13,868 bases of DNA from Pseudobutyrivibrio sp. UBA1225 (lineage in GTDB: Bacteria; Bacillota; Clostridia; Lachnospirales; Lachnospiraceae). The notes below the pieces were generated by a model, which saw only the letters and a program-made list of their open reading frames with translations, searched no databases and was not told where the DNA came from. The position numbers and the translations under genes are program-made. Where the stretch lies: positions 1-13,868 of the forward strand of contig DBWZ01000057.1 of assembly GCA_002309345.1 (NCBI GenBank), written 5' to 3'. Positions 1-6,659 of the stretch are shown one piece after another (the stretch's first letter is position 1; each line of letters opens with the position of its first letter).

Positions 1-116
1 TAGAAAATCATAATCTTATGCGACGTGAGCAAAGTGCCAAGGGGGCAGGTGCCCAAGGACGGTGCGGGGCAGCGAAAAATATAGATGGGCCGGGCCGCGG
101 GGGCGAGTGGCGGGCG
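1..116. other. GC-rich, C-rich tail downstream of the CLC gene
   Basis: No convincing gene is seen here. From about base 30 to 116 the DNA is roughly 70% G+C, far above the rest of the window. By my count the minus strand there has about 42 C and 19 G in 87 bases. A small inverted repeat (GGGCAGGTGCCC, 43-54) and an imperfect direct repeat (GTGCCAAGG at 34-42, GTGCCCAAGG at 49-58) lie in it. For the minus-strand CLC transcript this is 3' untranslated sequence. I see no clean hairpin followed by a T-run for that transcript, so a Rho-type (C-rich, G-poor) termination site is one possible reading. Confidence 0.4.
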
Positions 117-1394
117 CTAGTGTACGTGCTTGTCGATGTAGTTGCTGCGGTATTTGCTGTAGATGATTTTTTGGGATTTGTACAGTCCGCTGTAGCCGGA
201 AACCCAGTAGCTGAAGGCTACGGCTAGCAGGAAGTATGGCATTGGCTCGTAGCCAAATAGTTCGAAGCAGATGAGGAGGCTTGAGATTGGGCAGTTGGTG
301 ACGCCGCAGAAGAGGGCACCCATGCCGACAGCAGCCATTAGTGATGGGGACATTCCAAGGATTGGGCCCATGGCTGCTCCGAAGGTTGCGCCAATGAATA
401 GCGTAGGGACAATTTCGCCGCCCTTGTAGCCACAGGATAGTGTAAGGGTGGTGAATAGTATTTTAAGCAAGAAGAATTGTAGTCCGATTGCTGCTCCGGT
501 GAAGCAGGATTCGATGATTGCGGAGCCGGTGCTGTTGTATGTTTGAGAGCCGACGATAAGAGTGAGTACAAGTACGGAGCATCCTCCGATTAATCCTTTG
601 ATGTAAGGGTTCTTCAGCTTGTCGGCTAAGAAGTCTTCGTAGGTATGCATGACGACGCAAAACAGCATGGAAACAAGTCCGCATAGCACTGCGAACAGAC
701 ATATGATAGCTGCTGTTTTTATGGAAAACTTTGGCATACCTGAGATGATGAATTCTTCGGCGCTAAGGCCAAAGTGTGCTGCTACGGCTCGGGCAACCAA
801 TGATGAAATTACACAAGGTACCAATGCAGCGTAGTGCATGATGCCTACAGATATAACCTCCATCGAAAAGATGGCGGCAGCCATAGGGGTTCCAAATAGT
901 GCAGAGAAGGCAGCGCTCATGCCGCACATAATCATGGTTTTCTTGTCGGTAGAATTAAGACGAAAGGCGCGACCAATTCCGTTTCCTATTGCGCCACCCA
1001 TTTGAAGTGCCGCACCCTCACGACCTGCCGAACCGCCAAAGAGGTGTGTTATAAGAGTTGCCACAAAAATAAGAGGGGCAAGTCTAAATGGAAGTGGTTC
1101 ATCTGATTGAATTGCTGCGATGACTGTATTGGTTCCGCTATCCTTAACTTTCAATATGATTTTGTAGATGAAGGTAATTAGAATTGCACCCACTGGTAGA
1201 AAGTATATAAACCAAGGGTGTGCTTCACGAGTCTTAATTACAAAGCTCATAGAAAGACCAAAGACTGTTGAAAACAGACCCACTGCAAGACCGATAAATA
1301 TAGAACCAACAGTCCAACCAAGTACAGATACAGTACGTTTGCTGTTGTGCTCAATCTTGTGTTTGGCCAATTCTTTGAACTCATCTGAAAACAT
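117..1394 (-). CDS. CLC-family anion channel/antiporter with non-canonical selectivity motifs
   Basis: Membrane protein of 425 residues, the usual length for a bacterial CLC lacking CBS domains, with about ten or more hydrophobic segments. The CLC signature GGSAGREGAALQMGG is at about residues 120-134, with the gating glutamate at E126. The canonical GSGIP chloride-binding motif is replaced by GTNTV (about 87-91), and the GxFxP motif by GGEIVP (325-330), which puts a glutamate (E327) in the pore region. Family knowledge: CLC proteins move Cl-, or F- in the CLC-F clade, often against H+. The unusual motifs recall the F-/H+ antiporter branch, but I cannot place it firmly and no fluoride riboswitch lies upstream. 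Start: ATG with AAGGAAGG 6-7 bases upstream on the minus strand. The gene is divergent from the lipid kinase gene. CLC membership is secure; the ion carried is not. Confidence 0.93.
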   Translation of the reverse strand: MFSDEFKELAKHKIEHNSKRTVSVLGWTVGSIFIGLAVGLFSTVFGLSMSFVIKTREAHPWFIYFLPVGAILITFIYKIILKVKDSGTNTVIAAIQSDEPLPFRLAPLIFVATLITHLFGGSAGREGAALQMGGAIGNGIGRAFRLNSTDKKTMIMCGMSAAFSALFGTPMAAAIFSMEVISVGIMHYAALVPCVISSLVARAVAAHFGLSAEEFIISGMPKFSIKTAAIICLFAVLCGLVSMLFCVVMHTYEDFLADKLKNPYIKGLIGGCSVLVLTLIVGSQTYNSTGSAIIESCFTGAAIGLQFFLLKILFTTLTLSCGYKGGEIVPTLFIGATFGAAMGPILGMSPSLMAAVGMGALFCGVTNCPISSLLICFELFGYEPMPYFLLAVAFSYWVSGYSGLYKSQKIIYSKYRSNYIDKHVH

Positions 1395-1506
1395 ATTATT
1401 ACCTTCCTTTAATTAAGCTACATATTATGCTATCATTTACAGGGTGGTAGTGCAAAAGAAAAATCTATGTCCTACTTCACATATTTTAGAGAAAATGAGG
1501 ATAGTT
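1395..1506. promoter_or_regulatory. Divergent intergenic region between the CLC and lipid kinase genes
   Basis: This stretch of 112 bases must carry the promoters of both divergent genes. On the minus strand a CATAAT-like -10 lies at 1424-1429, with only a weak -35. On the plus strand TATTAT (1423-1428), TATCAT (1431-1436) and the -35-like TTTACA (1436-1441) are present, but no pair with 16-18 base spacing stands out. The CLC ribosome binding site occupies 1402-1409 (minus strand). The kinase ribosome binding site (GAGG, about 1497-1500) is at the other end. No riboswitch-like structure fits in the CLC leader. Confidence 0.35.
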
Positions 1507-2436
1507 ATGAAGAACGTATTTATAGTAAACAAGGCTTCCAGAACTGGCCATGCGGCTGAGGTTTGGGCTGAGGTAGAGGCATATCTTCAATCCGAAGACA
1601 TTCCCTATGAGGTTCATTTTACGCAAGGAGCCTTTGATGCTACAAATTTTGCTAAAGAAGCAACAAGCAAAGGGGAGGACGTTGCACTTTTCGTTATGGG
1701 CGGCGATGGCACATTAAACGAGGCTCTTAACGGAATTGCAGATTTCGAAAACACGATATACACTCCATTGCCATCAGGCTCTGCCAACGATTACGTCAGC
1801 GGAATTGGAATGGAGGGCACAGCTCTAGATATTCTTAAGAGAGCTCTCGATACAGACAAATACAAGATGCTTGATGTAGGCAAGGTTATATATGATGGCG
1901 GCGAGAGATTGTTTGGCGTCAGCTCGGGAATAGGTGTAGATGCCTACGTTTGTTTACAAGCTCTCGACAGTAAGCTCAAAAGCTTCCTTAACAGATTCGG
2001 CCTTGGCTCGGCTACATACAGTCTTCTCACTATCGGAGATATATTTACCATGCCTTTTTCAGATGCTCATATTACAACTTGGTTTGCCAATCAAAAGACC
2101 GAGATGGATGTTAAAGGCACTATATTTGCGGCCGCAATGAACTGTAGGGCCGAGGGCGGTGGTGTTCCAATGGCGCCAAAGGCTAGGCCTGATTCAGGAT
2201 TCTTAACAGCCTTTTATGCTCATGATGTCAGTCGACTAAAATGCTTTGCCTTGTTACCATTTTTGGTGGCAGGTAAGCACGAGGGCAAGAAGGGATTTGA
2301 TTTATTAAATTTTGACAAAATCAAAATCGAAATGAATGATAAAATGTGCGTCCATGCAGACGGAGAACACCTTGGCTTCTTTGATACAATCTCGTTTGAG
2401 TGTATGCCTAAATGTCTTAAGGTTAGGGGATTCTAG
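1507..2436 (+). CDS. Diacylglycerol kinase-family lipid kinase
   Basis: Soluble lipid kinase-like protein of 309 residues from the chosen start. The N-terminal catalytic domain opens with the strand MKNVFIVNKAS. It has the nucleotide-binding glycine motif GGDGTLNE at about residues 65-72 and LPSGSANDY at about 88-96, the family hallmark LPxGTxND. The C-terminal beta domain ends in the usual HADGE motif region. Family knowledge: the DgkB/YegS/BmrU group phosphorylates diacylglycerol or related lipids with ATP at the membrane face, recycling lipids. Start: the frame is open from a GTG at 1444, but ATG 1507 begins exactly at the family N-terminus and has GAGG six bases upstream; ATG 1495 is possible. 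A strong terminator follows, so this appears to be a single-gene unit. The exact lipid substrate cannot be read from the sequence. Confidence 0.88.
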   Translation: MKNVFIVNKASRTGHAAEVWAEVEAYLQSEDIPYEVHFTQGAFDATNFAKEATSKGEDVALFVMGGDGTLNEALNGIADFENTIYTPLPSGSANDYVSGIGMEGTALDILKRALDTDKYKMLDVGKVIYDGGERLFGVSSGIGVDAYVCLQALDSKLKSFLNRFGLGSATYSLLTIGDIFTMPFSDAHITTWFANQKTEMDVKGTIFAAAMNCRAEGGGVPMAPKARPDSGFLTAFYAHDVSRLKCFALLPFLVAGKHEGKKGFDLLNFDKIKIEMNDKMCVHADGEHLGFFDTISFECMPKCLKVRGF

Positions 2437-2482
2437 TTTTGTATTAAAGCCAAATAATTAACTTCATAGTTTTTTTAGATTT

Positions 2483-2519
2483 AAAGGCTCAGACTTGTTT
2501 TCATGTCTGAGCTTTTTTT
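2483..2519 (+). terminator. Intrinsic terminator of the lipid kinase gene
   Basis: The perfect stem GCTCAGAC (2487-2494) / GTCTGAGC (2505-2512) has a 10-base loop and is extended by one G-U and A-T pairs. It is followed directly by seven T residues (2513-2519). It sits 47 bases after the kinase stop codon. Confidence 0.9.
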
Positions 2520-2527
2520 GCTATAAT
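2519..2527 (+). promoter_or_regulatory. Extended -10 promoter of the HD-GYP/MBL/OGG/Cob-like operon
   Basis: TGCTATAAT is a perfect extended -10 (TGn followed by TATAAT at 2522-2527). No good -35 is present; TTTTCA at 2498-2503 (18-base spacer) lies within the terminator hairpin. Transcription would begin near 2533, giving a leader of about 30 bases before the ATG at 2565, too short for a riboswitch. Confidence 0.65.
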
Positions 2528-2564
2528 AACGATGTGAGTGTGAAAAAGCTAAAAGAGGTTTTGT

Positions 2565-4313
2565 ATGGATATAATTCGAAGTTATGGTACAAGGACCTTG
2601 GCCAAAAAGGAGTTAGCTTTTGGTATACTGGCCTTCGGGTGTATAGGAATTAATATTTTAGGTAAAACTGTAGCTACGCGTTGTGGATGGCCTGTTTATT
2701 TAGATGCTACAGGCACCATACTTGCCACGATTCTAGGGGGATACATACCTGGAATAGTAGTAGGTTTGGCTAGTGCGTTCATCAATAGCGTACTCACAGA
2801 TCCTCAGTCCGTTTCCTATGGCATGATACATGTTTTTATTGCATTGCTAACAGGTTGGACTTACGAAAAGGGCTGGTGGAAAAAGCCCCTCAAATTTATC
2901 CTTACACTTATACTGTTAGCCGGCTTAGGCGGAGTCTTGGGGGCATTTCTTTCCCTGACTTTATACGGCTTCGGCGCCGGTTATACCACTTCTGATTTGG
3001 TAAAGTTTTTCTACGAGAGAGCAGGGCTTTCTTTCACAGGTGCAGAAATAGTTGCGGATTATATCATTGATTTGTTGGATAAGACTATATCTGTCGTAGT
3101 GGCGGTTGCAATCACTACAATCATTCCCAAGAAACTCCGTGGCAAGTTTAAAATCCACGCATGGATGCAAGCACCTCTTACATCTGAAACTGTCAGACGC
3201 ATCAAGAGAAACAAGATTCGTTCAGTTTCCCTTAGAACCAAAATCATAGTTGCACTTACACTTGTATCAAGCTTGATTGCATTTTCGTCTATCATCATTA
3301 GTTATGTCTTGTATAGGCAATCCATTAGCGAGGTAGCAGTCAGTGCCGGATACGGTATTCCAATAAAAGAAATGAATGCCAAATCTATTAGCTTTCTAGT
3401 TAATCAGATTTCACTGTTTATAGGTTTGTTTATTTTGATACTTGCAGTGTTTTTATATTTTGCAGAGTATCACATCATCCTGCCTTTAAATACAATGGCA
3501 TATACAGCGTCCAAATTCTCGGATGAGCGGGAGGAAGAATCCTTCAAAGTTATAGCTGATATTTTTAGTAGATTGTTGATTCACACTGGCGATGAAACGG
3601 AAAATCTCTACCGGGTTTTTTCTAATATGACCCAGGATAATGTGTCTTATCTAGAGGATATCCAACAGAAAAACACAACCATTTTAGAAATGCAAAACGC
3701 TTTGATTATCGTACTTGCGGATATGGTTGAAAGCCGTGATCGCAGTACTGGTGATCATGTCAAAAAGACCGCAGAGTACGTTGGATTAATTATGGATGAG
3801 ATGCTTATGGAGGGGGTCTACGAGGAGGAACTGACTTCGACTTTTATTTCAGATGTTTATCAGTCGGCGCCACTTCATGATATTGGCAAAATCAGTGTCA
3901 GCGATGTAATCCTCAACAAGCCGGACAAGCTTAACGACGAGGAATTCGAAAAGATGAAAAAGCACACTTTGGCAGGTGCGCAAATTATCGACAAGGTTAT
4001 AGCTACAATTCCAGAATCCACAGGCAGTTACCTGTATGAGGCGAGAAATCTTGCTTTGTATCATCATGAAAAATGGAACGGTACAGGATATCCTTACGGT
4101 GTGGCCGGTGAAGATATCCCTTTGTCAGCTAGAATTATGGCTGTGGCTGATGTGTTTGATGCCTTGGTTTCAGAACGTAGCTACAAAAAGGCTTTCCCTT
4201 TCGACAAGGCTATCAGCATCATCTCTGAAAGCTCGGGAGAGCATTTCGACCCACTAGTTGTGAAGGCATTTTTAAATGCCAAAGACAGAGTAAGAATAGT
4301 ATCAGAGGAATAG
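2565..4313 (+). CDS. HD-GYP phosphodiesterase with ECF-S-like membrane sensor domain
   Basis: Membrane signalling protein of 582 residues. Residues about 15-195 form a multi-span region with LDATGTILATILGGYIPG, which resembles the substrate-binding S components of ECF vitamin transporters. Two further membrane segments (about 222-245 and 276-300) flank a short outer loop, and a linker leads to the catalytic domain (about 375-575). All expected HD-GYP residues are there: H398 (GDH), H438/D439 (HDIGK), H467, H500/H501 (HHEKWNGTGYP) and D529 (ADVFDAL). Family knowledge: HD-GYP enzymes hydrolyse cyclic di-GMP, or in some cases related cyclic dinucleotides, using a metal centre. I infer that a small ligand seen by the membrane part controls the phosphodiesterase. 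Start ATG has AGAGG upstream. It is the first gene of an operon, with the next gene 4 bases away. Confidence 0.92.
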   Translation: MDIIRSYGTRTLAKKELAFGILAFGCIGINILGKTVATRCGWPVYLDATGTILATILGGYIPGIVVGLASAFINSVLTDPQSVSYGMIHVFIALLTGWTYEKGWWKKPLKFILTLILLAGLGGVLGAFLSLTLYGFGAGYTTSDLVKFFYERAGLSFTGAEIVADYIIDLLDKTISVVVAVAITTIIPKKLRGKFKIHAWMQAPLTSETVRRIKRNKIRSVSLRTKIIVALTLVSSLIAFSSIIISYVLYRQSISEVAVSAGYGIPIKEMNAKSISFLVNQISLFIGLFILILAVFLYFAEYHIILPLNTMAYTASKFSDEREEESFKVIADIFSRLLIHTGDETENLYRVFSNMTQDNVSYLEDIQQKNTTILEMQNALIIVLADMVESRDRSTGDHVKKTAEYVGLIMDEMLMEGVYEEELTSTFISDVYQSAPLHDIGKISVSDVILNKPDKLNDEEFEKMKKHTLAGAQIIDKVIATIPESTGSYLYEARNLALYHHEKWNGTGYPYGVAGEDIPLSARIMAVADVFDALVSERSYKKAFPFDKAISIISESSGEHFDPLVVKAFLNAKDRVRIVSEE

Positions 4314-4317
4314 AATA

Positions 4318-5079
4318 ATGTACAAGGTTTATTACATAATGCACAGTTGCTTCTTAGTAGAACTTTCAGATAGATACTTGCTATTTGATTATTTTGACAA
4401 AAGCGTCTTGCTACCAGAAATTCATTACGGAGGAAGCTTACCAGAGCTAGACCCAAACAAATATCTATACGTATTTGCAAGTCATAGTCACAAGGATCAT
4501 TGGAATCTTGAAATTCTTAGATGGGCAGAACAACGAGACAACATCAAGTTTATCTTATCCAAAGATATTAGGCTTGGCAGAAATTATCTGATACGAAATG
4601 GTTTTGATTTATCTATCAAGGACAAAATTCAGTTTGTCACTTCTATGAAAAAATACACTGTAGATGACATGGTAATTGAAACTATCCGTTCAACCGATGC
4701 AGGAGTTGCATTTGTAGTAAATGTTAATGGATTAGATATTTATCACGCAGGGGATTTGAATTGGTGGAATGCCGAGGGGCGAGGCGAGCTTTATGGCGAG
4801 GTATACGGTCGCGAGTACAAGCGGATGCTAAAGCCTCTTCTAAATCGTCATTTCGATATAGGCTTTGTGGTTTTGGATTCCCGCATGGGAGAGGATGGAT
4901 ATTTCCTTGGAATGGAATACTTCATCCAAAGTATCGATTGCGACCACATCTTCCCGATGCATATGTGGGGAGATTACAAGTGGATTCAGCGTTTTAAGGG
5001 GCGCCCAGGGATTGCAAATCTCAAAGATCGTATAATCGATATAGAACAAGAAAATATGCTATTTGAAATAGAGGACTAG
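4318..5079 (+). CDS. Metallo-beta-lactamase-fold hydrolase (UlaG-like)
   Basis: Soluble protein of 253 residues, the usual size for the stand-alone UlaG-like branch of the fold. The metal-binding signature HSHKDHW covers residues 56-62 (H56, H58, D60, H61). HAGD at 143-146 supplies the bridging aspartate, and FPMHMWG (212-218) the last histidine, H215. The usual middle histidine before HAGD is not seen; the equivalent stretch reads STDAGVAF, so one ligand may differ. The substrate is unknown; relatives act on lactones, phosphoesters and nucleotide derivatives. The start has AGAGGA (4304-4309) inside the end of the HD-GYP gene, and the stop is one base before the glycosylase gene, so translation is probably coupled. 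The position between a c-di-GMP enzyme and a DNA glycosylase gives no firm clue to its role. Confidence 0.85.
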   Translation: MYKVYYIMHSCFLVELSDRYLLFDYFDKSVLLPEIHYGGSLPELDPNKYLYVFASHSHKDHWNLEILRWAEQRDNIKFILSKDIRLGRNYLIRNGFDLSIKDKIQFVTSMKKYTVDDMVIETIRSTDAGVAFVVNVNGLDIYHAGDLNWWNAEGRGELYGEVYGREYKRMLKPLLNRHFDIGFVVLDSRMGEDGYFLGMEYFIQSIDCDHIFPMHMWGDYKWIQRFKGRPGIANLKDRIIDIEQENMLFEIED

Positions 5080-5080
5080 A

Positions 5081-5920
5081 ATGGTTTTTAGCAAAAGTCT
5101 TACGGCGGAAGAGTTTAACCCAGAGGTCATTATGAATTCTGGGCAGGTCTTCAGAATGACAAAGGAGACAAAGGGTGCCAATGGCATGCCAGATACCTAC
5201 AGCGCTTGTTCTGGGGACAATGACATATATTTCTACTTGAACAAAGACACTGACACATGGGATTTTGCCTGTGAGGATTCCCAATGGGATTTCTGGCAGA
5301 GATATTTTGATTTCGAAACCGACTACAAAGCTTTTAACGATGCAATCCGCGGCAGCAATGACAGGTTTTTGAAGGATGCCCTTAAGGATTCCTTCGGAAT
5401 GAGAATTCTAAGACAGGATTTGTGGGAAGTTTTTATATCATATGTTATTTCTCAAAATAACAATATTCCTAAAATTAAAAAGTCCATTCAGATTTTGTGT
5501 GACAGGTACTCAGACGGAATTCATTTTCCAAAGGCTGAAAAGCTGGCATACATCCCTGAGTCAGAGCTTATGGATGGCACAGCCTTGGGTTACCGGGCTG
5601 ATTATATAATAGGCATTTCGAAGGCTGTTTTAGACGGTGGCCTTGATATAGAAAGCATTAGCAAATTACCTTACGACCAGGCATACAATCAACTTCTTGC
5701 CATAAAGGGAGTTGGGCCAAAGGTTGCAAATTGCATAATGCTTTATGGTTTTCATTTTATGGAGAGCTATCCAATAGACACTTGGATGAAAAAAATCATT
5801 ACAGAAGATTACAGTAATTATTCTAAGGATGATTACTTGAAATATATAAATACTGCTTATAGCGGTTACCAAGGCTATATACAACAACTTCAGTTCTATC
5901 ACAAAAGAAAGAAGAAATAG
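5081..5920 (+). CDS. OGG1-type 8-oxoguanine DNA glycosylase/lyase
   Basis: DNA repair enzyme of 279 residues. The N-terminal OGG domain contains NSGQVFRM (about residues 19-26), close to the family SGQ-FRW strand. The helical HhH-GPD part includes the ISQNNNIPKIKK segment. The hairpin GVGPKVANC follows, with catalytic Schiff-base lysine K214, then YPIDTWMKK with catalytic aspartate D233. Both residues match human OGG1 K249 and D268. Family knowledge: the enzyme removes 8-oxoguanine opposite C and nicks the abasic site. It is the third gene of the operon. Its ATG is one base after the preceding stop, with GAGGA just upstream, and its own stop is one base before the CobS-like gene. The full length and catalytic residues suggest it is active. 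Confidence 0.9.
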   Translation: MVFSKSLTAEEFNPEVIMNSGQVFRMTKETKGANGMPDTYSACSGDNDIYFYLNKDTDTWDFACEDSQWDFWQRYFDFETDYKAFNDAIRGSNDRFLKDALKDSFGMRILRQDLWEVFISYVISQNNNIPKIKKSIQILCDRYSDGIHFPKAEKLAYIPESELMDGTALGYRADYIIGISKAVLDGGLDIESISKLPYDQAYNQLLAIKGVGPKVANCIMLYGFHFMESYPIDTWMKKIITEDYSNYSKDDYLKYINTAYSGYQGYIQQLQFYHKRKKK

Positions 5921-5921
5921 A

Positions 5922-6638
5922 ATGAAAAATGTATTAAAATCATTTGTAAATGCCTTTTCTTCATATTCATGTATACCTCTTCCTTATTACGAAGATGAGG
6001 GAGATCGGTACAGATTGGCGTTTGTTCCCCTTATAGGAGCTTTGATTTGCTTGGCTTCCTATGGATGGTTTTTGCTTGGCTGGTACAGACGGTTTGACGA
6101 TGTATCAGTGTGCTTAGGTATCATTGTGATTGCAACTATTATCACTGGAGGCCGTCATGTGCTTGGGTTTGTGGCATATATTGACAGCATTCCTACTTAC
6201 AAATATCGTTTTATCAGTTGGAGTCAAAGCAGAGATAGGGGAGTGTTAAGATTTTTGGTTGTTATGTGCATTTGGTTTACAGCTCTTCTTAACACTTATG
6301 ATTTTTATTTTCAGCTTGTTTTTTACGGATTTATTTTTTCAAGAATTTTCATGGGCTTGCTTACATCAATCTTCAATGAAAATTCAAATCAATCTAAGAT
6401 AGTTATAGGTCTTCTAATAGTGGAGTTCTGCATTCTTGCAGCCTTTGGATTTAACGAATATGAATTACTGGCGCTTGGACCAATCCTTGTCACGCTAATT
6501 ACTTTTATTTGTTACATCAATCCATTTAGAAGATGTACAGCTGAAGCTTTATGTTTACTAGAGGACGATTACATTATTACAGCGGAGACTGCATGGATTT
6601 TCTCAGTGGCTATTGTTTGCCTGATTCGATCTGTGTAG
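5922..6638 (+). CDS. CobS-like membrane protein with degenerate active site
   Basis: Polytopic membrane protein of 238 residues, close to CobS (cobalamin synthase, about 250), which joins adenosylcobinamide-GDP to alpha-ribazole. The CobS scaffold is recognisable: AFSSYSCIPLP at residues 11-21, FVPLIGALI near 34-42, then the region normally reading GGxHxDGFxDTxDA. Here that region is GGRHVLGFVAYIDSI (76-90). H79, G82, F83 and D88 are kept, but two of the three metal-binding aspartates are replaced (L81, A85). The downstream LKDSHxGAF motif is reduced to SRDRGVLRF (103-111). Several hydrophobic segments follow. There is no frameshift or stop, so it is a maintained gene. I infer that it is not an ordinary cobalamin synthase. 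It lies one base after the glycosylase gene and 21 bases before the CobD-like gene. Its ribosome binding site (AGAAAGAAG) is weak, suggesting coupling. Confidence 0.75.
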   Translation: MKNVLKSFVNAFSSYSCIPLPYYEDEGDRYRLAFVPLIGALICLASYGWFLLGWYRRFDDVSVCLGIIVIATIITGGRHVLGFVAYIDSIPTYKYRFISWSQSRDRGVLRFLVVMCIWFTALLNTYDFYFQLVFYGFIFSRIFMGLLTSIFNENSNQSKIVIGLLIVEFCILAAFGFNEYELLALGPILVTLITFICYINPFRRCTAEALCLLEDDYIITAETAWIFSVAIVCLIRSV

Positions 6639-6659
6639 CATACGAAAAGGGGCGAATCG

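Noticed and set aside
18..227. Plus-strand open frame of 69 codons
   Set aside because: It runs through the GC-rich block and antisense to the CLC gene end, with no ribosome binding site and no recognisable domain.
1395..1450. Fluoride (crcB) riboswitch upstream of the CLC gene
   Set aside because: The leader is too short and lacks the conserved riboswitch motifs.
1444..1506. GTG start adding 21 residues to the lipid kinase
   Set aside because: The extension does not fit the family N-terminus and has no ribosome binding site; ATG 1507 has GAGG at good distance.
2528..2564. Cobalamin riboswitch for the operon with Cob-like genes
   Set aside because: The leader is about 30 bases, far too short, and the gaps before the Cob-like genes are 1 and 21 bases.
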